Below are positions 1 through 6,959 of a DNA stretch of 14,693 nucleotides, piece after piece. The first letter of the stretch is position 1. Each line of letters starts with the position of its first letter. The translations under genes were made by a program, and so were the position numbers. Below the pieces are notes generated by a model. That model did not search any database. It had not been told where the DNA came from and saw only the letters and a program-made list of their open reading frames with translations. Location: positions 1 to 14,693 of the forward strand of contig CAYRJN010000096.1 in the NCBI GenBank assembly GCA_964424545.1, read 5' to 3'. The stretch comes from JAUVIB01 sp964424545. GTDB lineage: Bacteria > Calditrichota > Calditrichia > Calditrichales > Calditrichaceae.

Positions 1-532
1 GTTGCATTTCGGAAAAGATCAGGGGGAAGCGATTCATGGTGAAACGGGTATTTAGTAAAGGTAAATCAAACGATTTTCCGTTATACGATACCAAAAATTC
101 TTTTTCTCCGTAAAATTTTTGCAAACGCTCAAACAGCCGGCTTTCCATGCCGTAATCGGGTAGAAAATATTGATGAACATAAAAACGTTCATCCTTGAAA
201 AAACCGAATCCCATAAGGAAGGCAAACGTACCCGTCCCGCCCATTAATCCGGTTGTTTCAAGATCGAAAAAAAGACATTGCGACGTATCGGTTTTTCCTA
301 TTTGCTTTTTACTCAACAGATGAAAATTCAAGCTATTCTTCTTTAAAACGCCCTTTATAGGGTCTTGTAAATTATATATCTTTTCAATGAATAAATAGGG
401 ACTATCGCCGGCGGGCATTTCGGCATCAAAATAATCCCTGAGCGCTATTAGCGAAGGCGAGATTTGTTTTTTCCTTTTTTTTTCTAAACCGCTTGCGCTT
501 TTATAATATTTTAGTTTTTCGTTTATATTCAT
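1..532 (-). CDS. YprB/MrfB-like RNase H-fold exonuclease, partial (C-terminus beyond window)
   Basis: Reading the minus strand from the ATG at 532 gives 177 open codons to the window edge; this gene was translated by hand. A basic 25-residue start (KSASGLEKKRKK) leads into an RNase H-like 3'-5' exonuclease domain. The DEDD-type motif FDLETTGL has metal ligands Asp90 and Glu92 and is followed by GGTGTFAFLMGFG. A second motif, SYNGKSFDLPLL, supplies Asp156. This order (DLETTGL-GG.GT...YNGKSFD.PLL.TRF) is the signature of the YprB family (RNase_H_2). B. subtilis YprB is MrfB, the nuclease partner of helicase MrfA in repair of mitomycin C lesions. In B. subtilis mrfA lies directly upstream of mrfB; here the upstream side is non-coding and the next gene is divergent, so a helicase partner would have to lie elsewhere. 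The Shine-Dalgarno sequence before ATG 532 is poor, so the start is less certain than the family. Orthology to MrfB itself is an inference. Confidence 0.85.
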   Translation of the reverse strand, partial: MNINEKLKYYKSASGLEKKRKKQISPSLIALRDYFDAEMPAGDSPYLFIEKIYNLQDPIKGVLKKNSLNFHLLSKKQIGKTDTSQCLFFDLETTGLMGGTGTFAFLMGFGFFKDERFYVHQYFLPDYGMESRLFERLQKFYGEKEFLVSYNGKSFDLPLLNTRFTMNRFPLIFSEMQ

Positions 533-1154
533 ACGGTAAGAACAAAGTTTTGCAAATTAATTGATAAAATTGCATATCTATCATTTTGACGATCCTATAC
601 CATCCATCGTCGAAATAAAAGAAATATACAAAATAAACCAATGAATAGATCTTTCATCATCTCGCATAGAAATGAACAACAATGTTTGTTTTTTGTAAAT
701 TCCTACTCTTTTACGTTAAATAGGGCGTTTATAGAAGGCGAAATTGCCTCCGATTTTACTATTAAATTTATGCCCGCTGCGTTTATTAAAAAAAAATGCG
801 TTGAGAAAAACATTAATTTCCGTCGGATTTTGCTTACATCCCGGCGCGTTTAACAGCAGGAATTTTTCCGCGACCTATTTTCGTACTCTACGCTAAATTT
901 ACCTTTTTAATTGTACCAAAACAATAGAGAAACAGGATATTCTGTAATATAGGTCTTAAAACCGTCATAAAGCGGTAACGACGTCAATAGAATATTAGGT
1001 TTCTCAAAAATGATCGCAATTAGTTTGAATTATTTTTTTCGTTATTGTAAAACAGGATAATTAAAATTTGATATTATACCATTAAACCGTTAAATTTAGA
1101 GATTTTATCATATATGGTGTAATACAAAAATTAGTAAAAGGAGATACAAGTCTC
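533..1154. other. Intergenic region between divergent genes, no convincing gene
   Basis: This 622-base AT-rich stretch separates the divergent nuclease and PpiD-like genes. An open frame at 641-853 (70 codons) has no ribosome binding site, a composition full of Lys, Phe and Ile typical of random AT-rich DNA, and no recognisable motif, so I do not call it. I found no tRNA, terminator or mobile-element ends. AAACAGGATA occurs twice (930-939 and 1050-1059), which is close to chance for this composition. A candidate promoter for the downstream gene lies near the right end. Confidence 0.6.
1068..1096 (+). promoter_or_regulatory. Candidate sigma70-type promoter of the PpiD-like gene
   Basis: TTGATA (1068-1073) and TAAATT (1091-1096) are separated by 17 bases, and a start near 1103 would give a leader of about 50 bases. 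The match is 5/6 for the -35 and 4/6 for the -10. Other weak pairs exist in this AT-rich region, for example TTGAAT (1025) with TAAAAC (1048), so the assignment is tentative. Confidence 0.35.
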
Positions 1155-2975
1155 ATGATGATGTCGAAATTGCGCGAATACAGTAAAATTTTCATTTATA
1201 TCGTTGCCCTCTCTTTTGTGGGATTGATGGTTTTTGAATGGGGAATGAACTACACCGGTAAATCGGGACGCAACGATGTGGTGGGTGAAGTAAATGGCAA
1301 AAAATTAACCTACGGCCAGTTTTCCGAACAATATCAGCAATTATATGAAAACTATAAAAATCAAACGGGTCAAACTGATTTTTCTGAAGACGAACTTCAA
1401 CGACTACGTAATCAGGTTTGGGAAAACTTTGTTCAGCGCACATTGTTTCAAGAGGAGATAGATCGTTTAAATATCGGCGTAACCGATTCGGAAATTGTCT
1501 ATTATATCTATAATCATCCCACAGAACAATTTAAACGCATCCCACAATTCCAAACCAACGGCGTTTTTGATATAAAAAAATACCGCGCTTCCTTTAACGA
1601 CCCCAATATTCCTTGGAACTGGGCGCAGATTGAGAACATGTACCGTCAGCAGATACCCTATTTAAAACTGCAAAATATTATAACCAATACGGTTCGTGTA
1701 TCCGATGAAGAAATTGAAGATGAATTTACCAAAAAAAATATAAAAGCAAATGTGGAATATCTTGGCGTTCTCGCCGCTCGTTTTAATAATCCGCAATCAG
1801 AAGTAAGCGATTCCCAAATAGAAGCGTATTATAATGCTCACAAAGAAGATTACAAACAAAATGAAATGCGCGAATTGTCTTATGTAATCTTCCCTATAAA
1901 AACAACAAAAAAAGATACCTTAAATACGCTTGACGAATTCAAATATCTAAAAGAAAGAATCGCTCAGGGCGATAAATTCGAAGATCTTGCGAAAATCTAC
2001 TCCGTTGATCCTTCGGCAAAGAAAAATAAAGGCGATTTAGGCTATTTTGACCGTAAATCAATGGTTAAGCCTTTCGCCGACGCCGCTTTTGCCGCCGATA
2101 CGGGACAAATCGTCGGTCCTATTGAAACACGTTACGGATTTCATCTCATTTATGTAAAAGATAAAAAAGTTGAAAACGGCGTAGAAAAAGTGAAAGCCAG
2201 TCATATCCTCCTTAAAGTTACGCCCGCTCCGTCCACCATTGAAGAAGCCGATAACAAGGCGCGCTTTTTTGCGGAGGACGCCAAAGAAATGGGTTTTAAA
2301 AACGTAGCTGAAAAGAATCATATGGAAATAAAAAATACCGGCCTATTTGAGGAAAGGGCGGGATTTATACCAGGAATCGGCCAAAACCACGCGGTTATGA
2401 ACTTTGCCTTTTCCAAGGGACTTAACGATGTCTCTAATATAATAAAGTTAAATGATGAAGGTTACGCCGTATTTACGATCAACAAAATCCAACCGGAAGG
2501 CTATAAAACGATTGATGAAGTAAAACATTTAATAGCCAATAACGTGCGTATGGAAATTGCTAAAGGTAAAGCCAAAGAATTTACCAGAAATTATGTTACA
2601 CCTCAGGTAAAAGAGGGTAAAGCATTTAAAGTTATAGCCGATCAAGATACGTCTAAAAAAACAAAATACGGAAAAACCGGACTATTTGCCATGAGCTCTC
2701 CCGTTCCCGGTATTCCCAGATCGCCCGAATTTAATGCGACGGCTTTTACTTTAGAAATCGGAGAGATATCCGATATGATCGAAACTTCCAACGGATATTA
2801 CTACGAGAAGCTGCTTGAGAAAACAAAATTCGACAGTACGGCTTTCAAAACGCAAATGCAATCCATAAAAAACCAACTTTTACGTAAAAAACAGAATAGA
2901 ATATTTACGGACTGGTATGATCAGCTGAAGAAAAATGCCGACATTGTTGATAATCGCAAAATGTTTGGTTTATAA
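1155..2975 (+). CDS. ppiD: PpiD-like membrane-anchored parvulin-type peptidyl-prolyl isomerase / periplasmic foldase
   Basis: This 606-residue protein would fold exported proteins on the outer face of the inner membrane. A short cytoplasmic start (MSKLREYSK) is followed by one transmembrane anchor (about residues 10-30, IFIYIVALSFVGLMVFEWGM). A SurA/PpiD-like N-terminal chaperone domain follows (about 40-200), beginning VVGEVNGKKLTYGQF. A PpiC/parvulin domain covers about 237-338, with GDLGYF and the closing RYGFHLIYV. A second parvulin-like segment opens with the hallmark KASHILLK (about 347-354) but lacks the GDLG and YGFH signatures, so it is probably degenerate. The C-terminal helical part resembles the bundle that completes SurA/PpiD chaperone domains. 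Length is close to E. coli PpiD (623). The start follows AAGGAG at 1138-1143; three ATG codons in a row make the exact start uncertain by two codons. It is monocistronic and ends at a strong terminator. Confidence 0.88.
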   Translation: MMMSKLREYSKIFIYIVALSFVGLMVFEWGMNYTGKSGRNDVVGEVNGKKLTYGQFSEQYQQLYENYKNQTGQTDFSEDELQRLRNQVWENFVQRTLFQEEIDRLNIGVTDSEIVYYIYNHPTEQFKRIPQFQTNGVFDIKKYRASFNDPNIPWNWAQIENMYRQQIPYLKLQNIITNTVRVSDEEIEDEFTKKNIKANVEYLGVLAARFNNPQSEVSDSQIEAYYNAHKEDYKQNEMRELSYVIFPIKTTKKDTLNTLDEFKYLKERIAQGDKFEDLAKIYSVDPSAKKNKGDLGYFDRKSMVKPFADAAFAADTGQIVGPIETRYGFHLIYVKDKKVENGVEKVKASHILLKVTPAPSTIEEADNKARFFAEDAKEMGFKNVAEKNHMEIKNTGLFEERAGFIPGIGQNHAVMNFAFSKGLNDVSNIIKLNDEGYAVFTINKIQPEGYKTIDEVKHLIANNVRMEIAKGKAKEFTRNYVTPQVKEGKAFKVIADQDTSKKTKYGKTGLFAMSSPVPGIPRSPEFNATAFTLEIGEISDMIETSNGYYYEKLLEKTKFDSTAFKTQMQSIKNQLLRKKQNRIFTDWYDQLKKNADIVDNRKMFGL

Positions 2976-2992
2976 TATTAAAGAATTTTATG

Positions 2993-3027
2993 AAAAAAGC
3001 CCGCATTACATATTGCGGGCTTTTTTT
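2993..3027. terminator. Bidirectional rho-independent terminator
   Basis: A perfect stem GCCCGCA (2999-3005) / TGCGGGC (3014-3020) has an 8-base loop. It is followed by seven T on the plus strand (3021-3027) and preceded by six A (2993-2998), which become a T-run on the minus strand. It sits between the convergent ends of the PpiD-like gene (2975) and the GH18-like gene (3082) and can serve both. Confidence 0.93.
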
Positions 3028-3081
3028 GTTTTAGAAAGACAAGAGCATCATGTTGCTTAACCCTTTCGGCAACTACCATCT

Positions 3082-4797
3082 TCATTTCAAATCAAAATGC
3101 AAACCATTGATTGGTAAACCGTTTTTATCCGTTATTCGCAGCGAATAAATCCACTTTCCGTGTGAATTTATCGATACAACGGATAAGCGCGAACGTCCTT
3201 TTTTTATTTTAATAGGTAATACTTTCTCAAAATGGTAACGATCCAGATAATACAGCCCTTTTCCCCGCTTCGGATAATTTCTTTTATCAAAAACAACTTT
3301 ACCGTCTATATATACAATAATACCATCATCCCAACCGACATGAATCAATGCATCATATTCTTTATCCGCATGAATAAACGAAACTAATTGGGCCGATGAA
3401 TTATCCGTATTAAACCATCTGAACGGTTTGAGCAAGGAAATCATTCCCCGCGGATCCATGTTATCAAATTCTGTCCAGTGTACGACCTGATCACGGCCAA
3501 AATAAACTTTTTTCCGGTCAATTTCGTCAAAGCAGGCGCCATCCGCAGCGAATTGAGGCTGACTATGAGGATTCCCCAACATGCCAAGAAGCCACCATTT
3601 TGACGGCGTTCCGAATCTATCGCATAAGATATCCTCATTTATGTTTCCTTGCTTATAGTCTTTCAACGCGTTAATAGTTTTATACCATTTATTATTCTCT
3701 TTTAATTTTTCTTTTTTCCTTAAAATATTTTGCCAATCTTTTATATTAATATCATCTTGTTTAAATGTCTGTTTTTTTAATCCGTACTTTGCTTCAACTT
3801 CTTCTGACCATTCATACCAAATCGGGTTACCGGTGAACGACCATATATATTTGTCGCTTACGGTTCGCAATATTCTCATTTGTTCTTCAAGATCCTTTAT
3901 CTCGTCTTTCCACGGCTGCATTACGTACTGATTGCTCCCGGTTTCAACCATATGAAGGGGCCAAACTCCCGGTGCCATTGTACATCGTTTTTGCCAATAA
4001 GAAAGTACATTATCATTGGTTAAAAGATGGATTCCGCAACGCTCACTTATCGTTGTCGCAAGATAGGTCAGAGGATCGCTCAGCGCATAAGTAAATTCTG
4101 TTCCCAAATGAAATCCACCTACGGCATCTTGCTCTGCCATCATCTCCAGCATTCCCAATTGAAACGCTTGAGAAATTGGTCGTGAACGCAAATAACCGGG
4201 GAGACACATTATTACGGCCTGCGGGAATTTTTCAAGAACAGCCGCTATAATCGCTCGGCCCTGTCTGTTTGCTGCTTTTAAAAGATCATTAATTGTATAA
4301 TTGTCATAGGTATAAATCTCATTATCTATTTGATAGCGATGGTAAGGATACTCCACATCAATACTTAACCCCCTGAAGCCGAGTTCTTTGGCCGCTTCAG
4401 CGATTCGCCCGAAATGATTAACCATTTTTTGGGTAAATTTTTCAGAAAGAAGCGTTTCGGATGATGGCCATTCTTCAGTTTGGCCAAAAGAAACGCCAAG
4501 AAGATTTTCAGTCGCACCTGCTTTTTTCAACGCCCGAATATTTTTCCGGGTATCCTTCATCCAATTCAAATCTTTTGCTTTAACACCGTCAAGACCTAAT
4601 CTTTGAGTGACACCGCTATCCCACGAACCGACAATATAGAAAAAACCGTCAAACATTTCGGCAATTTCTTCAGCATGATCATTAACATAATCGTTAGGTT
4701 GAATGGAATAACATAACATTTTAGGTGTATTAGCGCTAATTCCAAAAACTAACAGTAAGATAATCCATAATATTGTAAACAATTTTATCGGATACAT
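3082..4797 (-). CDS. Secreted GH18-like TIM-barrel protein with C-terminal beta-sandwich domain
   Basis: This 571-residue exported protein has a signal peptide at residues 1-22 (FTILWIILLLVFGISA, cleavage likely after Ala22). The main domain (about 25-330) reads like a glycosidase TIM barrel. Its segment FRGLSIDVEYPYHRY (141-155) lines up with the GH18 signature DG-x-D-x-D-x-E, but the first two Asp are Arg142 and Ser145; only Asp147 and the would-be acid Glu149 remain. The last 100 residues or so contain HVGWDDGIIVYIDGKVVFD and LPIKIKKGRSRLSVVS...WIYSLRITDKNG, the pattern of a small beta-sandwich often attached to carbohydrate-active enzymes. The substrate is unknown and it may be a sugar-binding or altered-mechanism relative. 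It starts 29 bases after the sirtuin stop, with AAAGGG (4808-4813) upstream, and is probably the last gene of an operon. Assignment to the GH18 family proper is unproven. Confidence 0.75.
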   Translation of the reverse strand: MYPIKLFTILWIILLLVFGISANTPKMLCYSIQPNDYVNDHAEEIAEMFDGFFYIVGSWDSGVTQRLGLDGVKAKDLNWMKDTRKNIRALKKAGATENLLGVSFGQTEEWPSSETLLSEKFTQKMVNHFGRIAEAAKELGFRGLSIDVEYPYHRYQIDNEIYTYDNYTINDLLKAANRQGRAIIAAVLEKFPQAVIMCLPGYLRSRPISQAFQLGMLEMMAEQDAVGGFHLGTEFTYALSDPLTYLATTISERCGIHLLTNDNVLSYWQKRCTMAPGVWPLHMVETGSNQYVMQPWKDEIKDLEEQMRILRTVSDKYIWSFTGNPIWYEWSEEVEAKYGLKKQTFKQDDINIKDWQNILRKKEKLKENNKWYKTINALKDYKQGNINEDILCDRFGTPSKWWLLGMLGNPHSQPQFAADGACFDEIDRKKVYFGRDQVVHWTEFDNMDPRGMISLLKPFRWFNTDNSSAQLVSFIHADKEYDALIHVGWDDGIIVYIDGKVVFDKRNYPKRGKGLYYLDRYHFEKVLPIKIKKGRSRLSVVSINSHGKWIYSLRITDKNGLPINGLHFDLK

Positions 4798-4826
4798 TTA
4801 CTACCGCCCTTTCGTTTTAACTCTGT

Positions 4827-5579
4827 TTATTTACTGTCATTTATATAATTATATATTTTTTCCACAGCGGAAACAGCGCCATCATTGATAAAAACATCAG
4901 TTATTGCATTCGTGTAAGATGAAGGTTCAATATTAATTTCAATAATCTTTGCTCCCCTTTCTTTGGCCATATAGGGAATGCTTGATGCGGGAGCCACCTC
5001 TCCGGTTGAACCGATAATTAAAAAAACATCGGCAATCTCTGCTTCATGGAATGACTTTGAATTAGCCGGTTCGGGAATGGCTTCCCCGAAAAAGATAAAA
5101 TCGGGTTTTAATAAACCGTCACATACACTACAAAAGGGCGGTAATTTATTCATATTAATTTCATCAGCATGATATATTTTAGAACAGTTCAGACAGACCA
5201 GTTGCTTGGAATTACCATGAAATTCATATACCTCTTTACTTCCGGCCATTTGATGTAGATGGTCAATATTTTGCGTAACAACAGCTTTTATATGACCTTC
5301 TGCCTCCATATTTGCCAAAGCAATATGCGCGCCGTTTGGTTGAGCTTGTCCAAAGTAATCGTAAAATATCTCCTTAATTAAACGCCAAGAATCTTCCGTA
5401 TGTGTTAAAAAGTAGTTAATATCAAGGAAACCCGGATCATACTTATTCCATAATCCGTCTTTACCGCGGAAAGGCGGAATGCCGCTTTCCACCGAAATAC
5501 CGGCGCCGGTAAATGCCGTAACATGTTTTGCCTGTTTGATTATATCAACGGCTTTATCAATTAAAGCGTTATCTCTCAT
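4827..5579 (-). CDS. cobB: Sir2-family NAD-dependent protein deacylase
   Basis: This is a single-domain bacterial sirtuin (250 residues) that removes acyl groups from lysines using NAD+ in the cytoplasm. Family motifs in order are: GAGISVESGIPPFRG (25-39) for NAD binding, TQNIDHLH (102-109), catalytic His121 in EFHGN, and a zinc site of four cysteines (Cys129, Cys132, Cys150, Cys153). These are followed by KPDFIFFGE, IIGSTGEVAPASSIP and IIEIN. The usual GTS-x-x-V-x-P motif reads GSTGEVAP. The Tyr-x-x-Arg pair that favours succinyl-lysine in Sirt5/CobB-type enzymes is not evident (the region reads FYDYFGQ), so deacetylation is the likelier activity; that is inference. Its ATG directly follows the TAA of the membrane-protein gene with no spacer, so translation is probably coupled. 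Confidence 0.93.
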   Translation of the reverse strand: MRDNALIDKAVDIIKQAKHVTAFTGAGISVESGIPPFRGKDGLWNKYDPGFLDINYFLTHTEDSWRLIKEIFYDYFGQAQPNGAHIALANMEAEGHIKAVVTQNIDHLHQMAGSKEVYEFHGNSKQLVCLNCSKIYHADEINMNKLPPFCSVCDGLLKPDFIFFGEAIPEPANSKSFHEAEIADVFLIIGSTGEVAPASSIPYMAKERGAKIIEINIEPSSYTNAITDVFINDGAVSAVEKIYNYINDSK

Positions 5580-6404
5580 TTATACGTTTCCCGTTGAAAC
5601 CTTCATTGTTTCATAATTTAACTCAGAACCCATAGCGCTGTGCGGGATGGAATACACCAATATCAAAATAAGCGCAGCCGCCACAACCCACCATCGTCCT
5701 TGAACGGGACTTTTCCGAGTCTTTATTGCGGCCAGCAGCCAGCCCAGCAACGCAAAAAGCGTTTTATTATCAGTAAGATCCCAGCCCCAGGGAATTCCCG
5801 TCCAATATTCTCCAAAAGCGAACTTTTGCACAAGCGGGCCGAGAATCATACCGCCGATAATCAGCGCGGACGTCGCAATTAATGTGTAACGGTAAATTTT
5901 TTCTCCGCTCGCGAAGGCCTCCAATCCGGCCATGTTAGACATGAACATTGCAATAAACATAAATAAAATATGCGGAATTAAAACGGCAGCCGGAACGCCT
6001 CCTTTAAAACGGATAACTACGCTTTTATGGGGCGGCAAGGCAATTTTTCGATCTCCTTTCCGCAATAAAACATAATACTCCAATTTCCCCGCAGGCGGTT
6101 GATGAGGTAGCGCAGCCTTTAGTTTTTTGCCCTCGGATTTCATTGCCACTTTTTGCCAATCTTCATCAACTTTATATCGCTTATAAATTAAATAGGCCTT
6201 ATAGACGGGATTATCAAAATCAAGCGTCACCATGGCGTCTCCCTCCCCTCCGTGCGACCGGATTAATTTATATTTCACATTTTGCCCGTCAACCTGCACC
6301 GAACCGCGCAACGGATAGGTCGGGCCCGACATTCTCTGATATATAACGGCAATTAAGGTGATTAACACGGCCAATGACCAGCGTATCCATTTTTTCTGTA
6401 ACAT
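5580..6404 (-). CDS. Polytopic membrane protein with periplasmic Ig/fibronectin-like domain, function unknown
   Basis: I do not recognise a characterised family. The 274-residue protein has an N-terminal membrane segment (about 8-23), then a soluble domain of about 110 residues (28-135). This domain has alternating hydrophobic strands resembling an Ig/fibronectin-III fold (VTLDFDNPVYKAYLIYKRY...PAGKLEYYVLLRKG). Four more membrane segments follow (about 138-157, 174-193, 215-228, 238-254). Between the third and fourth segments is the striking GEYWTGIPWGWDLTDNK (198-214), faintly like the Trp-rich WGWDP loops of CcmC/CcsA heme handlers, and the last helix ends in SIPHSAMGSELNY. The start is ATG 6404 after a GGGGA Shine-Dalgarno. 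The direct abutment with the sirtuin gene and the downstream secreted barrel protein suggest one transcription unit. A role in heme, quinone or envelope metabolism would be a guess. Confidence 0.8.
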   Translation of the reverse strand: MLQKKWIRWSLAVLITLIAVIYQRMSGPTYPLRGSVQVDGQNVKYKLIRSHGGEGDAMVTLDFDNPVYKAYLIYKRYKVDEDWQKVAMKSEGKKLKAALPHQPPAGKLEYYVLLRKGDRKIALPPHKSVVIRFKGGVPAAVLIPHILFMFIAMFMSNMAGLEAFASGEKIYRYTLIATSALIIGGMILGPLVQKFAFGEYWTGIPWGWDLTDNKTLFALLGWLLAAIKTRKSPVQGRWWVVAAALILILVYSIPHSAMGSELNYETMKVSTGNV

Positions 6405-6518
6405 AATTTTCCCCGCATTTATTTTAATTGTTATTTTAAACGAATTTCGCCAATTAAATTGAAAGATTCAATAGCCGGAGCCAAAGTAATATAAATTTAT
6501 CGGTTTATTTAAGGCTAT

Positions 6519-6773
6519 TTAACCGTTTATATAAACGCGGCCGATTGTCCATATCATATCGTCCGTATTAAAGCGCAATTCAAAATAATCCGAGTTATCC
6601 GCGATCACAGAATAATGATGCTGTTTACGATACCCCTCTCTATTTACCCAAACGCCGTTAACTTTACTAATCTTATAAACGCGCTCTTTCCAACGAAAAC
6701 GCAGAGGCTTCAATTTACCCGCATTAAAATAGGAAATTACTTCTATTGCTTCATTTATCTCTTCATAAACCAT
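6519..6773 (-). CDS. DUF6504-like small protein, probable SOS-regulated gene
   Basis: This encodes 84 residues. The start is the ATG at 6773, chosen because AAAGGAG lies 6 bases upstream; an upstream in-frame GTG (6794) would put that Shine-Dalgarno and part of the operator inside the gene. The protein has a short helix (YEEINEAIEVISYF) and then a compact beta-rich module with LKPLRFRWKERVYKISKVNGVW, HHYSVIADNSDYFELRFN and MIWTIGRVY. From memory this pattern (FRW..R.Y.I..V...W......Y.V....YFEL....W.I.RVY) resembles DUF6504, which in actinobacteria often neighbours the mutasome genes imuB and dnaE2. That recall was not checked by a search. A LexA-type palindrome overlaps its predicted transcription start, as at lexA. 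The following membrane-protein gene begins 114 bases downstream with no obvious terminator between, so read-through is possible. Confidence 0.7.
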   Translation of the reverse strand: MVYEEINEAIEVISYFNAGKLKPLRFRWKERVYKISKVNGVWVNREGYRKQHHYSVIADNSDYFELRFNTDDMIWTIGRVYING

Positions 6774-6789
6774 GGCCGCTCCTTTGTAG

Positions 6790-6803
6790 TGCACTTTTGT
6801 ACA
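6790..6803. promoter_or_regulatory. Candidate LexA operator of the DUF6504-like gene
   Basis: TGCAC-TTTT-GTACA is an inverted repeat with one mismatch (TGCAC against TGTAC). It has the same arm sequence and 4-base spacer as the box in front of lexA (TGTAC-TACG-GTACA). It lies 17-30 bases upstream of the chosen start and covers the predicted transcription start, the same geometry as at lexA. It also resembles the Fibrobacter LexA site described as TGCNC-N4-GTGCA. Confidence 0.7.
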
Positions 6804-6806
6804 CCT

Positions 6807-6835
6807 AATATAAAAATTATAGGCGTTTCATGCAA
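6807..6835 (-). promoter_or_regulatory. Candidate promoter of the DUF6504-like gene
   Basis: On the minus strand TTGCAT (6835-6830) and TATATT (6812-6807) are 17 bases apart, which places the start near 6800 inside the LexA-type palindrome. A perfect TATAAT (6821-6816) overlaps just upstream and could be the real -10, but it lacks a good -35. Either choice puts the operator over the first transcribed bases. Confidence 0.5.
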
Positions 6836-6959
6836 GACAATAAGAGATAAAAGGCCCAAATGTTTGCAATCTATGCATACACATTAATCTTACTTGTCTA
6901 CATTCTGTAAATAAATGTCTCCCTATTTGTCAAAAAAAATAATTCATTGGATTTATACG

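Noticed and set aside
641..853. 70-codon open frame in the intergenic region left of the PpiD-like gene
   Set aside because: No ribosome binding site, no motif, and a Lys/Phe/Ile-rich composition expected from AT-rich non-coding DNA.
911..925. TTGTACCAAAACAAT as a third LexA-type box
   Set aside because: Only one arm (TGTAC) matches; the second arm is not GTACA and the site is about 240 bases from the nearest start codon.
946..959. AATATAGGTCTTAA, nearly repeated at 8683-8696 (AATATAGGCCTTAA), as a shared regulatory element
   Set aside because: A 14-base match with one mismatch is expected several times by chance in an AT-rich window of this size, and the two copies lie at different distances from their genes.
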